Shown in pieces: positions 1 to 8,206 of a stretch of DNA of 64,000 nucleotides; position 1 is the stretch's first letter; every line of letters starts with the position of its first letter. The notes beneath the pieces are model-generated. The model did no database searches, was not told where the DNA came from, and worked only from the letters and a program-made list of their open reading frames with translations. Both the position numbers and the translations under genes were made by a program. The stretch comes from Rhizobium sp. P40RR-XXII. GTDB taxonomy: Bacteria; Pseudomonadota; Alphaproteobacteria; Rhizobiales; Rhizobiaceae. The DNA lies in the NCBI RefSeq assembly GCF_012641405.1, contig NZ_JABAII010000026.1:18176-82175 (forward strand). The letters run 5' to 3'.

Positions 1-89
1 GCAAACTGCACGATGGTGAAGGAAATGGCCATGATGCCGACGATGGTCGGGATCATCAGCAGGAGGCGTCTGAGGATATAGGCGCCCAT
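1..89 (-). CDS. yejB: Yej-type peptide ABC transporter permease, N-terminal fragment
   Basis: Only the first 29 or so codons lie in the window; the gene runs off the left edge. The visible N-terminus, beginning MGAYILRRLLLMIPTIVGIM, is the first membrane helix of the YejB inner-membrane permease family. The gene follows yejA on the same strand after a 170-bp gap, so the two probably form the start of a yejABEF operon. The identification rests on this short N-terminus plus the neighbour. YejABEF imports microcin C and other peptides, and in Sinorhizobium it contributes to tolerance of plant NCR peptides. Confidence 0.8.
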   Translation of the reverse strand, partial: MGAYILRRLLLMIPTIVGIMAISFTIVQF

Positions 90-259
90 CAGTCCGCCGC
101 TCCCTCGAAATAGAGTGTATTCCGCCTCGCCTCAGCGCATCTTTCGATCAAATCATATTCCCTTCCGCCGGATGCAGACCGGCGCAGTCATTTCAGCTTG
201 AAACTATCCGAATCAGCCCGAGCATTTGGAGCCAGCGAGCCCTTTATTGCAAGAGAGGC

Positions 260-2098
260 TCATTTTCCGGCGCTTTTCGACCACCAGACTTCGGGGAAGC
301 CGATAGAGTAATAGGGCAGATCAGGCAGATGTTCGAATTTGTCCCAGTAGGCGATCCTGGTCGTCGTCCCGTAGAAGGTGGGCAAAACATAGTGGTGGGC
401 GAGCAGCACCCGATCGAGTGCCTTGGTCGTCGCTTCCTTCTCCGCCACGTCCTTTGCCAAGATCACTTTCTGGATGAGGGCGTCGATGCCTGGGTCGGCT
501 ATCCCGGCGTAATTGCGCGATCCCTGGCGGGCGGCGGAGGCGGAGCCCCAGTATTCCGCCTGCTCGTTGCCGGGGTTCAGCGTCTCCGCCCAAACGACCC
601 AGATCATATCATAATCGAAGCTGCGAATGCGGTTGACGTATTGCGAGGGATCGACCGTCCTGACACTGGCATCGATGCCGATGCGCTTCAGATTCTGCAC
701 ATAGGGCAACACCGATCTTTCCAGCGAAGGGTTGTTCAGCAGGAGTTCCAGCGAGAAGGGCTGGCCGGTCTGCGCGTTCACCATCTTGTTGCCCTTGAGG
801 ACCCAGCCCGCATCCTTGAACAAGGCGATCGCCTTGCGAAAATTGTCGCGCGCCTTCTGCGGATCGCCGCCGACGGGATTGGCATAGGGAGTGCTGAAGA
901 CCTCTGCGGGCACCTTGTCCTTGACGCTGTTCAGGACATTGAGTTCCTCCCCTTGCGGCAGGCCGGAGGAGGCGAATTTCGTGCCGAAAAAGAAACTGTC
1001 GACACGTGTCAACTTCCCGAAGGACAGGGTCCGGTTCAGCTCCTCGAAATCGTAAGCGTAGTTCAGCGCCTCGCGGACGCGCTCATCCTTGAACCGTTCG
1101 CGCCTCATATTGGGAACGAGCGCTTGCATGACGCCGACCGAGCGCAGGGTGTTGGGCAATTCCTCCCGCTTGATGCGGCCGTCCTTGGCGGCCGGAAAAT
1201 CGTAGCCGGTCACCCAATGGCTTGTTGAATTGTCCTGCCAGTAATCGATAACGCCGCTACGGAACGCCTCGAACGCGACGTCGTAGTCGGAAAAATAGAC
1301 GTAGTTTATAGTGCCGAAATTGTTCTCACCGACATTGACCGGGATATTCTTGCCCCAATAATCGTCACGCAGTTCGTAGCGGATCGAAGAGCCAGGCTGG
1401 AAGGAAGCGATCTTATAAGGACCCGACCCCATGACGGGCTCGAGCGTGGTACGTGAGATATCGCGCGGCTTGCCGTCGGGACCATTTGCTTCCCACCAAT
1501 GTTTCGGCAGGATGGTCAGTTGGCCCAAGATCGAGGGAAGTTCGCGGTTGCCCTTCTCATCGAAACGGAAGGTAACATCGCGCTCACCGGTTTTTTCTGC
1601 GCTCACGACATGGGCGTAGTAGCTTGTCACCATCAGATTGAGTTCTTTGGTTTTCTCAAAGCTGAAGATCACGTCCTCGGGCGTTACCGGGGTGCCGTCG
1701 GGCCACTTCGCTTCGGCGCGCAGCCGAAACGTGGCACTTGAAACATCATCGGGATAAGAGACGCCCTCGGCGAGCAAACCATAGGAAGAATTGGCCTCGT
1801 CATCGGCTTTCTTCAGCAACGTATCATAGATCAGCTCTGTCCCATCGGCGACACTGCCCTTCGACAGGACTGGATTGAAGGTATCGAACGTACCGCTAGC
1901 CGACAGCTTCACCTCGCCGCCCTTCGGCGCATCCGGGTTGACGTAATCGAAGTGCTTGAAGCCGGGCTGATATTTGAGGTCGCCGAGAATGGCCGTGCCG
2001 ATGCGGAATTGCGGCTCTTCGGCTTTCGAGGACACGGGCAATGCCAGCAAGCAAATAAGAGAAACAACCAAGCCTGCTTTCAACCGTGTCGATGCCAT
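260..2098 (-). CDS. yejA: Periplasmic peptide-binding protein of Yej-type ABC transporter
   Basis: This 612-aa protein is a family-5 (SBP_bac_5) extracellular solute-binding protein, the size expected for YejA. Residues 1-26 form a Sec signal peptide (basic start, hydrophobic core, cleavage near SSKA/EE). The family signature follows, with a GGEVKLSASGTFDTFNP segment, a VTPEDVIFSFEKTK segment and a MGSGPYKIASF motif. It should capture peptides in the periplasm and hand them to the YejBE permease; the adjacent yejB start supports this. The reading frame is intact. The start is the ATG that places the signal peptide at the N-terminus. Confidence 0.88.
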   Translation of the reverse strand: MASTRLKAGLVVSLICLLALPVSSKAEEPQFRIGTAILGDLKYQPGFKHFDYVNPDAPKGGEVKLSASGTFDTFNPVLSKGSVADGTELIYDTLLKKADDEANSSYGLLAEGVSYPDDVSSATFRLRAEAKWPDGTPVTPEDVIFSFEKTKELNLMVTSYYAHVVSAEKTGERDVTFRFDEKGNRELPSILGQLTILPKHWWEANGPDGKPRDISRTTLEPVMGSGPYKIASFQPGSSIRYELRDDYWGKNIPVNVGENNFGTINYVYFSDYDVAFEAFRSGVIDYWQDNSTSHWVTGYDFPAAKDGRIKREELPNTLRSVGVMQALVPNMRRERFKDERVREALNYAYDFEELNRTLSFGKLTRVDSFFFGTKFASSGLPQGEELNVLNSVKDKVPAEVFSTPYANPVGGDPQKARDNFRKAIALFKDAGWVLKGNKMVNAQTGQPFSLELLLNNPSLERSVLPYVQNLKRIGIDASVRTVDPSQYVNRIRSFDYDMIWVVWAETLNPGNEQAEYWGSASAARQGSRNYAGIADPGIDALIQKVILAKDVAEKEATTKALDRVLLAHHYVLPTFYGTTTRIAYWDKFEHLPDLPYYSIGFPEVWWSKSAGK

Positions 2099-2207
2099 TC
2101 ATGATCTCCTGATGCTTTTCCAAGAATCAGCATAAGGCAAATGAGGGCAAAAAACAGGACGCAACAATTCATCTCTTCGCAAAGACGCCGAAGACCATCT
2201 CCTGGAA

Positions 2208-2843
2208 TCAGCCCTTTGCCGCCGCTTCTTCAAGTCGTTTGCGCAGCATCAGCCGCAATTCGCCCGCGACGCGGCGGTCCTCAGCCGCGTCAGGCTCGTT
2301 GGCAACGGCGACGACGATCCGCAGAAGTTCGAGCACGAGGCCCGACATCAACGCGACATCGTCTGATATCGACGGCTTGGCCTGCCGCAGGACGCCCGCG
2401 ATCAGCTCCTTCAGCTCGGCACGCGAACGCGCCTTCCGCTCCTTGGGAATATCGCGGCGGCCGGCAAGTACAGAAAGTTCCGGGTACTTCCCCATGAAGA
2501 CACCGAGCGCATCGAAGATCGCCTCGCCGCAATCTGCTGCGGAAAGGCCGGCGCTTCTTTCCGCCACTTCCCGAAGCCCGGCCTTCAATCGCTCCAGCCG
2601 TTCGATATGCAGCGCCTCGGCAAGCAGCAGCTTGGTCGGAAAGAATTGATAGAGCGAGCCGATGGAGGAATGCGCCTCGGTCGCGATCTCCGTCATCGTT
2701 GCGGCATCATAGCCCTTGCGCGCAAAGACCCTTGCCGCCGCGTCAAGCAGAATGACGACGCGATCATGGCCGCGCTGCCGCTTTGGCGTACGCGTCTTCA
2801 ATTCTTCACTTGATTTTTGTGAGGTCATCCTCATATTTTCCAT
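2208..2843 (-). CDS. TetR/AcrR family transcriptional regulator
   Basis: This is a protein of about 211 aa with an N-terminal TetR helix-turn-helix: ILLDAAARVFARKGYDAATM, then TEIATEAHSSIGSLYQFFPTK, the recognition-helix segment typical of the family. The C-terminal ligand domain is unremarkable. The ATG at 2843 is chosen because a GAGG-type ribosome site lies about 9 nt upstream; two in-frame ATGs at 2834 and 2828 are alternatives. It is divergent from an isochorismatase-fold gene, and two TGAGG-N4-CCTCA palindromes sit over the shared control region, so it probably represses itself and that neighbour. The inducer is unknown. Confidence 0.85.
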   Translation of the reverse strand: MENMRMTSQKSSEELKTRTPKRQRGHDRVVILLDAAARVFARKGYDAATMTEIATEAHSSIGSLYQFFPTKLLLAEALHIERLERLKAGLREVAERSAGLSAADCGEAIFDALGVFMGKYPELSVLAGRRDIPKERKARSRAELKELIAGVLRQAKPSISDDVALMSGLVLELLRIVVAVANEPDAAEDRRVAGELRLMLRKRLEEAAAKG

Positions 2844-2859
2844 TGTGAGGATTCCCTCA
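2820..2859. promoter_or_regulatory. Paired palindromic operators, TetR/isochorismatase intergenic region
   Basis: Two copies of the 14-bp palindrome TGAGG-N4-CCTCA lie at 2820-2833 and 2846-2859, 26 bp apart centre to centre (two and a half helical turns). The right copy overlaps the ribosome binding region of the tetR gene; the left copy lies inside its first codons. The arrangement fits autoregulation by the TetR protein and control of the divergent gene at 2879. Binding is an inference. Confidence 0.6.
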
Positions 2860-2878
2860 TGTTTTTCGGAGCCCCAAG

Positions 2879-3448
2879 ATGTCACTTTACGATCCCAAGA
2901 CAACCGCTCTCATTTCCATCGACCTGCAAAGCCTGGTTCTCAACAGGCCGCTCGCGCCCTACACTGCCCCACAAGTCATCGCCAACACCGTCGCCATCGC
3001 GAACAAGCTAAAGGCCGACGGCGGAACCACTGTTTTTGTAACGGTTGGATTTTCCCCGGACTATGCCGACGCTGTCAACCAGCCTGTTGACGAAACCTTC
3101 CCGCTTCCCCCAGGCGGCTTGCCGGCGGCGGCGCTTGCGGCACCCGCCGAAATCGCCGCACTGACGCCGGATATCGCCATCCTCAAGCGTCAGTGGAGCG
3201 CCTTCTACGGCACGGAACTCGATCTGCAGCTTCGACGCCGCGGCATTAAAACACTGATCCTGACCGGCGTCGCCACCAATTTTGGCGTGGAAGCAACCGT
3301 GCGCGATGCCTATGCGGCAAATTATGCCGTCATCGTCGCCGAGGACGCAGCGACGACCCTCTCGCAAGAAATGCAGGACTTTGCCTGCACGAAGGTATTG
3401 CCGCGACTGTCGCGCATTCGCAAGACGGCTGAAATTCTGGCGAATTGA
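2879..3448 (+). CDS. Isochorismatase-fold (cysteine hydrolase family) protein lacking the catalytic Cys
   Basis: This 189-aa protein has the isochorismatase/cysteine hydrolase fold. The Asp of the triad is present (SIDLQ, D15), as is the Lys (ILKRQWSAFYGTELD, K103), and the typical GVATN...VEATVRDAYAANY segment follows. In the segment where the nucleophilic Cys normally sits the sequence reads GVATNFGVE, so the position is Gly136. The only Cys in the protein is near residue 170. It may act by a Cys-independent mechanism, as EntB-type isochorismatases do, or only bind ligand. It is divergent from a TetR gene and probably repressed by it. The substrate cannot be predicted. Confidence 0.82.
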   Translation: MSLYDPKTTALISIDLQSLVLNRPLAPYTAPQVIANTVAIANKLKADGGTTVFVTVGFSPDYADAVNQPVDETFPLPPGGLPAAALAAPAEIAALTPDIAILKRQWSAFYGTELDLQLRRRGIKTLILTGVATNFGVEATVRDAYAANYAVIVAEDAATTLSQEMQDFACTKVLPRLSRIRKTAEILAN

Positions 3449-3548
3449 TCGGGTCGAAACGACCGTGCAGTCATGAGAAGGCGGTCGCTCGTCGGCCAGC
3501 AGCAATGCCGCGGATTAACTTCCATCCTTTTTCAGGATAATCTCGCGG

Positions 3549-3576
3549 CAAATCACTTCGGCCCAAATCACTTCGG
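3549..3576. repeat. Short tandem direct repeat (13 bp, twice)
   Basis: CAAATCACTTCGG occurs at 3549-3561 and again at 3564-3576, 15 bp apart, shortly before the mepA start. It could be a duplicated regulator site or a simple slippage product; no further evidence is visible. Confidence 0.5.
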
Positions 3577-3605
3577 ATGACGCCGACCGCCTTTCAAGGA
3601 TATGC

Positions 3606-4652
3606 ATGATTTCGCTTCTGGCTCGCTCCCTTCCAACGATCGGCAAATTCTCTTTCGCGGCAATGATCGGAATGGGTCTTATCGCCGGCGATACGCTGGC
3701 GCAGCAGGCTACCCCTTCGCCCGGCAGCGCCAAGGCGGTCTTCGGAGCGGTGACGCTGCCGACGCAAGGGGCGCCACAGTCGATCGGTTTTTATGCCAAG
3801 GGCTGCCTTGCCGGCGCAGTCGCGCTGCCCGCCGATGGCCCGACCTGGCAGGCCATGCGCCTGTCGCGCAACCGGCGCTGGGGGCGGCCTGAAATGATCG
3901 GCCTGCTGGAGCGCCTGTCGCGCGATGCGGCCAGGAATGACGGCTGGCCGGGCCTGCTCGTCGGCGATATCTCGCAGCCGCGCGGCGGTCCGATGGCCAA
4001 CGGCCATGCCTCGCATCAGATCGGCCTCGATGCCGATGTCTGGCTGACGCCGATGCCACGACGCAAGATGACGGCCGACGAGCGCGAAGCCCTGCCCTTC
4101 ACCACGATGCTCGCAAAGGACAAGTTCCTGACGATCAACGAGAAAGTCTGGACGCCGGCGCATGCCCGCCTGCTGATGCGGGCGGCGAGCTATCCCGAAG
4201 TCGAGCGCATCTTCGTCAACCCGGCGATCAAGAAGAAGATGTGCGAGACCTGGACGGGCGACCGCGCCAATCTCGGCAAGCTGCGGCCGGAATATGGGCA
4301 CGACTCGCATTTCCACATCCGCATCCGCTGCCCTGCCGGTTCGGTCGGCTGCACGCCGCAGGCGCCGGTCGCCGCCGGTGACGGCTGCGATAAGCCGCTC
4401 GCCTGGTGGTTCGGTCCCGAGCCCTGGGCGAAACCGAAGCCGAGCACGAAGCCCCCGGTCAAGCCGCGCGAGGTCATGGTTTCCGATCTGCCCAAGGCCT
4501 GTCAGGCCGTGGTGGCGTCACCATCGGTCGCATCGGCTCGCGCCGCAACCTTAGACGCCAAAGCTGCCGATGCAACGGCGGAAACGGACGCGCTGCCTGT
4601 CTCCGGGCCTGTCTCCGGCGACACGCCGCCCGGCCAAATCCCGCAGCAATGA
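3606..4652 (+). CDS. mepA: Penicillin-insensitive murein endopeptidase (peptidase M74)
   Basis: This 348-aa exported protein belongs to the MepA LAS-type zinc metalloendopeptidases, which cut D-Ala-mDAP cross-links in peptidoglycan independently of penicillin. Residues 1-34 are a signal peptide ending near TLAQQA. The family signature includes GDISQPRGGPM and then GHASHQIGLDADVW, giving zinc ligands H134 and D144. A C-terminal HDSHFHIRI motif holds H232, H235 and H237, one of which completes the site. Pairs of cysteines (CP..., GCTP, GDGCDK) suggest periplasmic disulfides. The C-terminal 60 residues are low-complexity and rich in Pro, Ala and Thr. It looks monocistronic. Confidence 0.92.
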   Translation: MISLLARSLPTIGKFSFAAMIGMGLIAGDTLAQQATPSPGSAKAVFGAVTLPTQGAPQSIGFYAKGCLAGAVALPADGPTWQAMRLSRNRRWGRPEMIGLLERLSRDAARNDGWPGLLVGDISQPRGGPMANGHASHQIGLDADVWLTPMPRRKMTADEREALPFTTMLAKDKFLTINEKVWTPAHARLLMRAASYPEVERIFVNPAIKKKMCETWTGDRANLGKLRPEYGHDSHFHIRIRCPAGSVGCTPQAPVAAGDGCDKPLAWWFGPEPWAKPKPSTKPPVKPREVMVSDLPKACQAVVASPSVASARAATLDAKAADATAETDALPVSGPVSGDTPPGQIPQQ

Positions 4653-4751
4653 GGCCGGAAACCTCCTTGCCGGGTTAGTCTTTTAAAACGGGCCTCCTTG
4701 GTATAGAAGGCGGATAAATCGATTGAAAGCACTGGGTGGAGCAAGGATTTC

Positions 4752-5132
4752 ATGGCCGGCAGCAAATGCATCGCCTTGATCGCGCATGATGAGAAAAAAG
4801 ATGCGATGGCGGAGTTCGCACGGCGCAATCAAGCAGCCCTTGCCCACTGGAAGATCGTTGCGACCGGCACGACGGGCGGTCGCGTGCTCGATGCCAGCCC
4901 CGACCTCAAGGTCACCCGCCTGAAAAGCGGCCCGCTCGGCGGCGACCAGCAGATCGGCGCGCTAATCGCCACCGGCGAGATCGACATGCTCGTCTTCTTC
5001 ATCGATCCCCTCACTCCCTTGCCGCACGATGTCGATGTGAAGGCATTGACGCGGCTTGCCGTTCTCTACGACATTCCGATGGCGCTCAACGAATCCACCG
5101 CCGAGCGGCTGATCAAAACACTGAACCATTAA
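4752..5132 (+). CDS. mgsA: Methylglyoxal synthase
   Basis: This 126-aa cytosolic enzyme converts dihydroxyacetone phosphate to methylglyoxal and phosphate, a bypass that relieves sugar-phosphate stress. The phosphate-binding and catalytic segments are all visible: LIAHDEKK (H12, D13), ATGTTGGRVLD, GPLGGDQQIGALI and FFIDPLTPLPHDVDVKAL, which contains the catalytic Asp and the active-site His. The length is slightly short of the E. coli enzyme. A strong AAGGA ribosome site lies just before the ATG. glk begins 35 bp downstream, so the two are probably co-transcribed and link glucose phosphorylation with triose phosphate overflow. Confidence 0.95.
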   Translation: MAGSKCIALIAHDEKKDAMAEFARRNQAALAHWKIVATGTTGGRVLDASPDLKVTRLKSGPLGGDQQIGALIATGEIDMLVFFIDPLTPLPHDVDVKALTRLAVLYDIPMALNESTAERLIKTLNH

Positions 5133-5166
5133 TCCGCCTTGCCGGCGGCAGACCACGGACCTGTCC

Positions 5167-6189
5167 ATGCCCGAGCTCAATCACAGCGATGCCCCACCGC
5201 CTTTTCCCATTCTGATCGGCGATATCGGGGGGACGAATGCGCGTTTCTCGATCCTTGCCGACGCCGGTTCCGAACCGGAGCATTTTCCGGTCGTGCAGAC
5301 GGCGAATTTCGAGACGATCGACGATGCGATCAAGCTGATCCTCGAGAAGACCAAGACGCGGCCCCGCGCCGCGATCCTTGCCATGGCCGGCCCCGTTCAG
5401 GGCGATGAGATTCCGCTCACAAATTGCGACTGGGTGATCCGTCCGAAGACGATGATCGCCAATCTCGGCATCGAGGACGTGCTCGTCATCAACGATTTCG
5501 AGGCGCAGGCGCTGGCGATTGCCGAGATTTCCGACGAGCATCGCCAAATCATCGGCCAAGCATCGGGGAACATGACTGCATCGCGCGTCGTACTCGGGCC
5601 GGGCACGGGGCTTGGCGTCGGCGCCCTGGTCCATACCCAGCATCAATGGGTGCCCGTGCCGGGCGAAGGCGGCCATATCGATCTCGGGGCGCGCACGGAA
5701 CGGGACCTGCAGATCTGGCCGCATCTGGAACCCATCGAGGGCCGCATTTCGGCCGAGCAGGTGATCTGCGGCCGCGGCCTGCAGAACCTTTATCATGCCA
5801 TCTGCGCGGCTGACGGCATCGAGCCGAGCCTGAAGGAACCGGCCGACATCACCAACCACGCGCTTGCCGGCACCAATGCGCAGGCCGAGGAAACGCTGAC
5901 GCTGTTCGTCACCTATCTCGGCCGCGTCGCCGGCGATTTCGCCATGGTCTTCATGGCGCGCGGCGGCGTCTATCTCTCGGGCGGCATCCCGCAAAAAATC
6001 CTGCCGGCGCTGCAGAAGCCGGAATTCCGCGCCGCCTTCGAGGACAAGGCGCCACACACGGAAATGATGAAGACGATCCCGACCCATGTGGTCATCAACC
6101 CGCTGGCGGCGCTTTCCGGCCTTGCGACCTATGCCCGCAAGCCCACGAGCTTCGGCCTTGCCACGGAGGGCCGTCGCTGGCGGCGTTAA
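5167..6189 (+). CDS. glk: Glucokinase
   Basis: This 340-aa protein is a bacterial glucokinase of the ROK-independent Glk family, phosphorylating glucose with ATP. The N-terminal ATP-binding loop is IGDIGGTNARFSIL (about residues 17-30), followed by the sugar-binding NDFEAQALAI, the GPGTGLGVGALV phosphate loop and PGEGGHIDLG, which carries the glucose-contacting Glu. The C-terminal YLSGGIPQKI motif is also intact. It lies 35 bp after mgsA on the same strand. The ATG at 5167 has no strong ribosome site, but any later start would remove the ATP loop. Confidence 0.94.
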   Translation: MPELNHSDAPPPFPILIGDIGGTNARFSILADAGSEPEHFPVVQTANFETIDDAIKLILEKTKTRPRAAILAMAGPVQGDEIPLTNCDWVIRPKTMIANLGIEDVLVINDFEAQALAIAEISDEHRQIIGQASGNMTASRVVLGPGTGLGVGALVHTQHQWVPVPGEGGHIDLGARTERDLQIWPHLEPIEGRISAEQVICGRGLQNLYHAICAADGIEPSLKEPADITNHALAGTNAQAEETLTLFVTYLGRVAGDFAMVFMARGGVYLSGGIPQKILPALQKPEFRAAFEDKAPHTEMMKTIPTHVVINPLAALSGLATYARKPTSFGLATEGRRWRR

Positions 6190-6240
6190 CCGCTTGCCAA
6201 ACAGCCCGTGGCGCGCTGAAACCCGGTGTGCCATACCTTT

Positions 6241-6266
6241 TTGAAAGAGCCGCCTTCCTCTATAAT
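6241..6266 (+). promoter_or_regulatory. Candidate sigma-70 promoter for the MsbA-like exporter gene
   Basis: A perfect TATAAT at 6261-6266 stands about 100 bp before the exporter start. A TTGAAA lies at 6241, but its 14-bp spacing is short; the T-rich stretch starting at 6237 gives better spacing. The -10 element is convincing and the -35 is not. Confidence 0.45.
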
Positions 6267-6362
6267 AGGTCCGGCTCCGTGATCGGCCTTAACCAGCGCG
6301 GCAGGCCATGTCTAGCCAAAGCCGTGCTAACTCTTTAATAGAGCCGCGGAAGCACGTGCCAG

Positions 6363-8192
6363 ATGCGGCTCGCTTGGTTCAAGACAGGAAGCCGATTATT
6401 GAAATTGCCTGACCCGAAAAGCAAAAGCGTCGACAGCGAAGCCATTACCGGCATGCTGAAGCGCATTATCGCCGAGAACGGCCGCGAACATATATGGGGC
6501 TATTCGGTCGCAATATTTTGCCTGATCGTCGTCGCCGCATCCACGGCGACAATGGCTGCGGTCATGAGGCCGATCGTCAACGGTGCCTTCTACGAGCGTC
6601 GCGCCGAGGTCATGTGGCTGATCTGCCTTGCAATCCTCGCAGCATTTATAGCGCGTGGTTTTGCCGGTTATTTTCAATCGATCATCCTATCGAAAATCGG
6701 CAACGACATCATCGCCCGCTATCAACGGCGCCTCTATGCGCATCTGATGACGCTTTCGGTTGGCTTTTTCAACGAGGCACGGTCTGCGCAGATCGCAGCC
6801 CGGGTCAGCCAGAACGTCTCCGGCATCCGCGATGTGATGAATCTTGTCATCACTTCCACGGCGCGAGACTTTTTGTCGTTCGTCTTCCTGCTCGGCAACA
6901 TGGTCTATCAGGACCCGATGCTGAGCGTTATTTTCTTCGTCATCGCTCCACCAGTCTTTCTGGCACTGCGCCACATTTCCAGACGCCTGCGCGCCGTCAC
7001 GCGCGAAGCGGTCGTTCTCAACAGCCGCGTGCTTGGCGCGATGCAGGAAACCATTCAGGGCGTTTCCATCGTCAAGGCTTTCACGATGGAGCGCGAACTC
7101 GAGCGCAAGATCGACAAGCTGATTACGGCGGCGGAAAACCGCCAAAATCGCATTGCCCGTATTTCCGAGCGCAATGGCCCGCTGATCGAAACGGTCGCCG
7201 GCTTTGCCGTGGCCGGCATCTTCGCCTATGCTGCCTATCGCTCGATTTACCAGAACGTACCGCCGGGCGCCGTCTTCTCTTTCATCGTTTCGCTGCTGCT
7301 CGCCTACGATCCGGCGCGGCGCCTCGCCAAGCTGCAGGTACAGCTGGAGCGCGCGGTCGTCAATGCGCGGATGATCTACGAGCTGCTCGACATGGAGCCG
7401 CGCCAGCGCGACCTGCTGGATGCCAAACCACTTAAAGTGACCAAAGCCCGTATCGAGTTCCGCGACGTTCATTTCGCCTACGGTGACGAAGCCGTCCTCT
7501 CCGGCGTCAACTTCGCGGCCGAGGGGGGCCAGACGACCGCACTTGTCGGTCCCTCCGGCGCCGGCAAGTCCACCGTCATCAATCTGATCCCGCGCTTCTA
7601 CGATCCCAGGGCCGGCAGCATCTTTATCGACGGGCAGGATATCGCGCATGTGACGAAACAGTCGCTGCGGGAACAGATCGCCTATGTCTCGCAGCAGCCC
7701 TATCTGTTCGAAGGCACGATCCGCGACAATATCCGCTACGGGCGCCCGGAAGCGACGAATGCCGAAGTCGAGGAAGCCGCGCGCCTCGCCTATGCGCATG
7801 ATTTCATCGAGGCGCAGTCGATGGGCTACGACACCCCCGTCGGCGAAAACGGCGTGACGCTTTCGGGCGGCCAGCGGCAGCGCCTGTCGATCGCCCGCGC
7901 GCTGGTGCGCAACGCGCCGATCCTGCTTCTGGACGAGGCGACTTCGGCGCTCGACACGGAGTCCGAAGCGGCTGTCCAGAAGGCGCTGGAAGAGGCGATG
8001 AGCGGCCGCACCGTCGTCGTCATCGCGCACCGCCTGTCGACTGTTGTCCGCGCCGAGAAGATCGTGGTCATGCAGAACGGCCGGGTTGTCGAGGAAGGCA
8101 ACCACGAGACGCTTGCGACGGCCGACAATGGCCTCTACGCTCGGCTCAACAACCTGCAGCTACCGGCCATATCAAGTAATTCCCGCAAATAG
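6363..8192 (+). CDS. ABC exporter, fused permease and ATPase (MsbA-like)
   Basis: This 609-aa half-transporter has an N-terminal six-helix ABC exporter membrane domain (roughly residues 40-330, first helix at GYSVAIFCLIVVAAST) and a C-terminal nucleotide-binding domain. Walker A is GPSGAGKST near residue 395, followed by the Q-loop YVSQQPYLF, the signature LSGGQRQR, Walker B ILLLDEATSALD and the switch His in VVIAHRLST. The family exports lipids, lipid A cores, glycans or drugs; MsbA-type lipid flipping is the usual annotation, but the substrate cannot be read from sequence. The start could instead be the Met at about residue 31. dapB follows 14 bp later. Confidence 0.88.
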   Translation: MRLAWFKTGSRLLKLPDPKSKSVDSEAITGMLKRIIAENGREHIWGYSVAIFCLIVVAASTATMAAVMRPIVNGAFYERRAEVMWLICLAILAAFIARGFAGYFQSIILSKIGNDIIARYQRRLYAHLMTLSVGFFNEARSAQIAARVSQNVSGIRDVMNLVITSTARDFLSFVFLLGNMVYQDPMLSVIFFVIAPPVFLALRHISRRLRAVTREAVVLNSRVLGAMQETIQGVSIVKAFTMERELERKIDKLITAAENRQNRIARISERNGPLIETVAGFAVAGIFAYAAYRSIYQNVPPGAVFSFIVSLLLAYDPARRLAKLQVQLERAVVNARMIYELLDMEPRQRDLLDAKPLKVTKARIEFRDVHFAYGDEAVLSGVNFAAEGGQTTALVGPSGAGKSTVINLIPRFYDPRAGSIFIDGQDIAHVTKQSLREQIAYVSQQPYLFEGTIRDNIRYGRPEATNAEVEEAARLAYAHDFIEAQSMGYDTPVGENGVTLSGGQRQRLSIARALVRNAPILLLDEATSALDTESEAAVQKALEEAMSGRTVVVIAHRLSTVVRAEKIVVMQNGRVVEEGNHETLATADNGLYARLNNLQLPAISSNSRK

Positions 8193-8206
8193 ACGATAGA
8201 GACGAC

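Noticed and set aside
329..1228. About 300-codon plus-strand frame antisense to yejA
   Set aside because: It is a shadow of the well-supported binding-protein gene.
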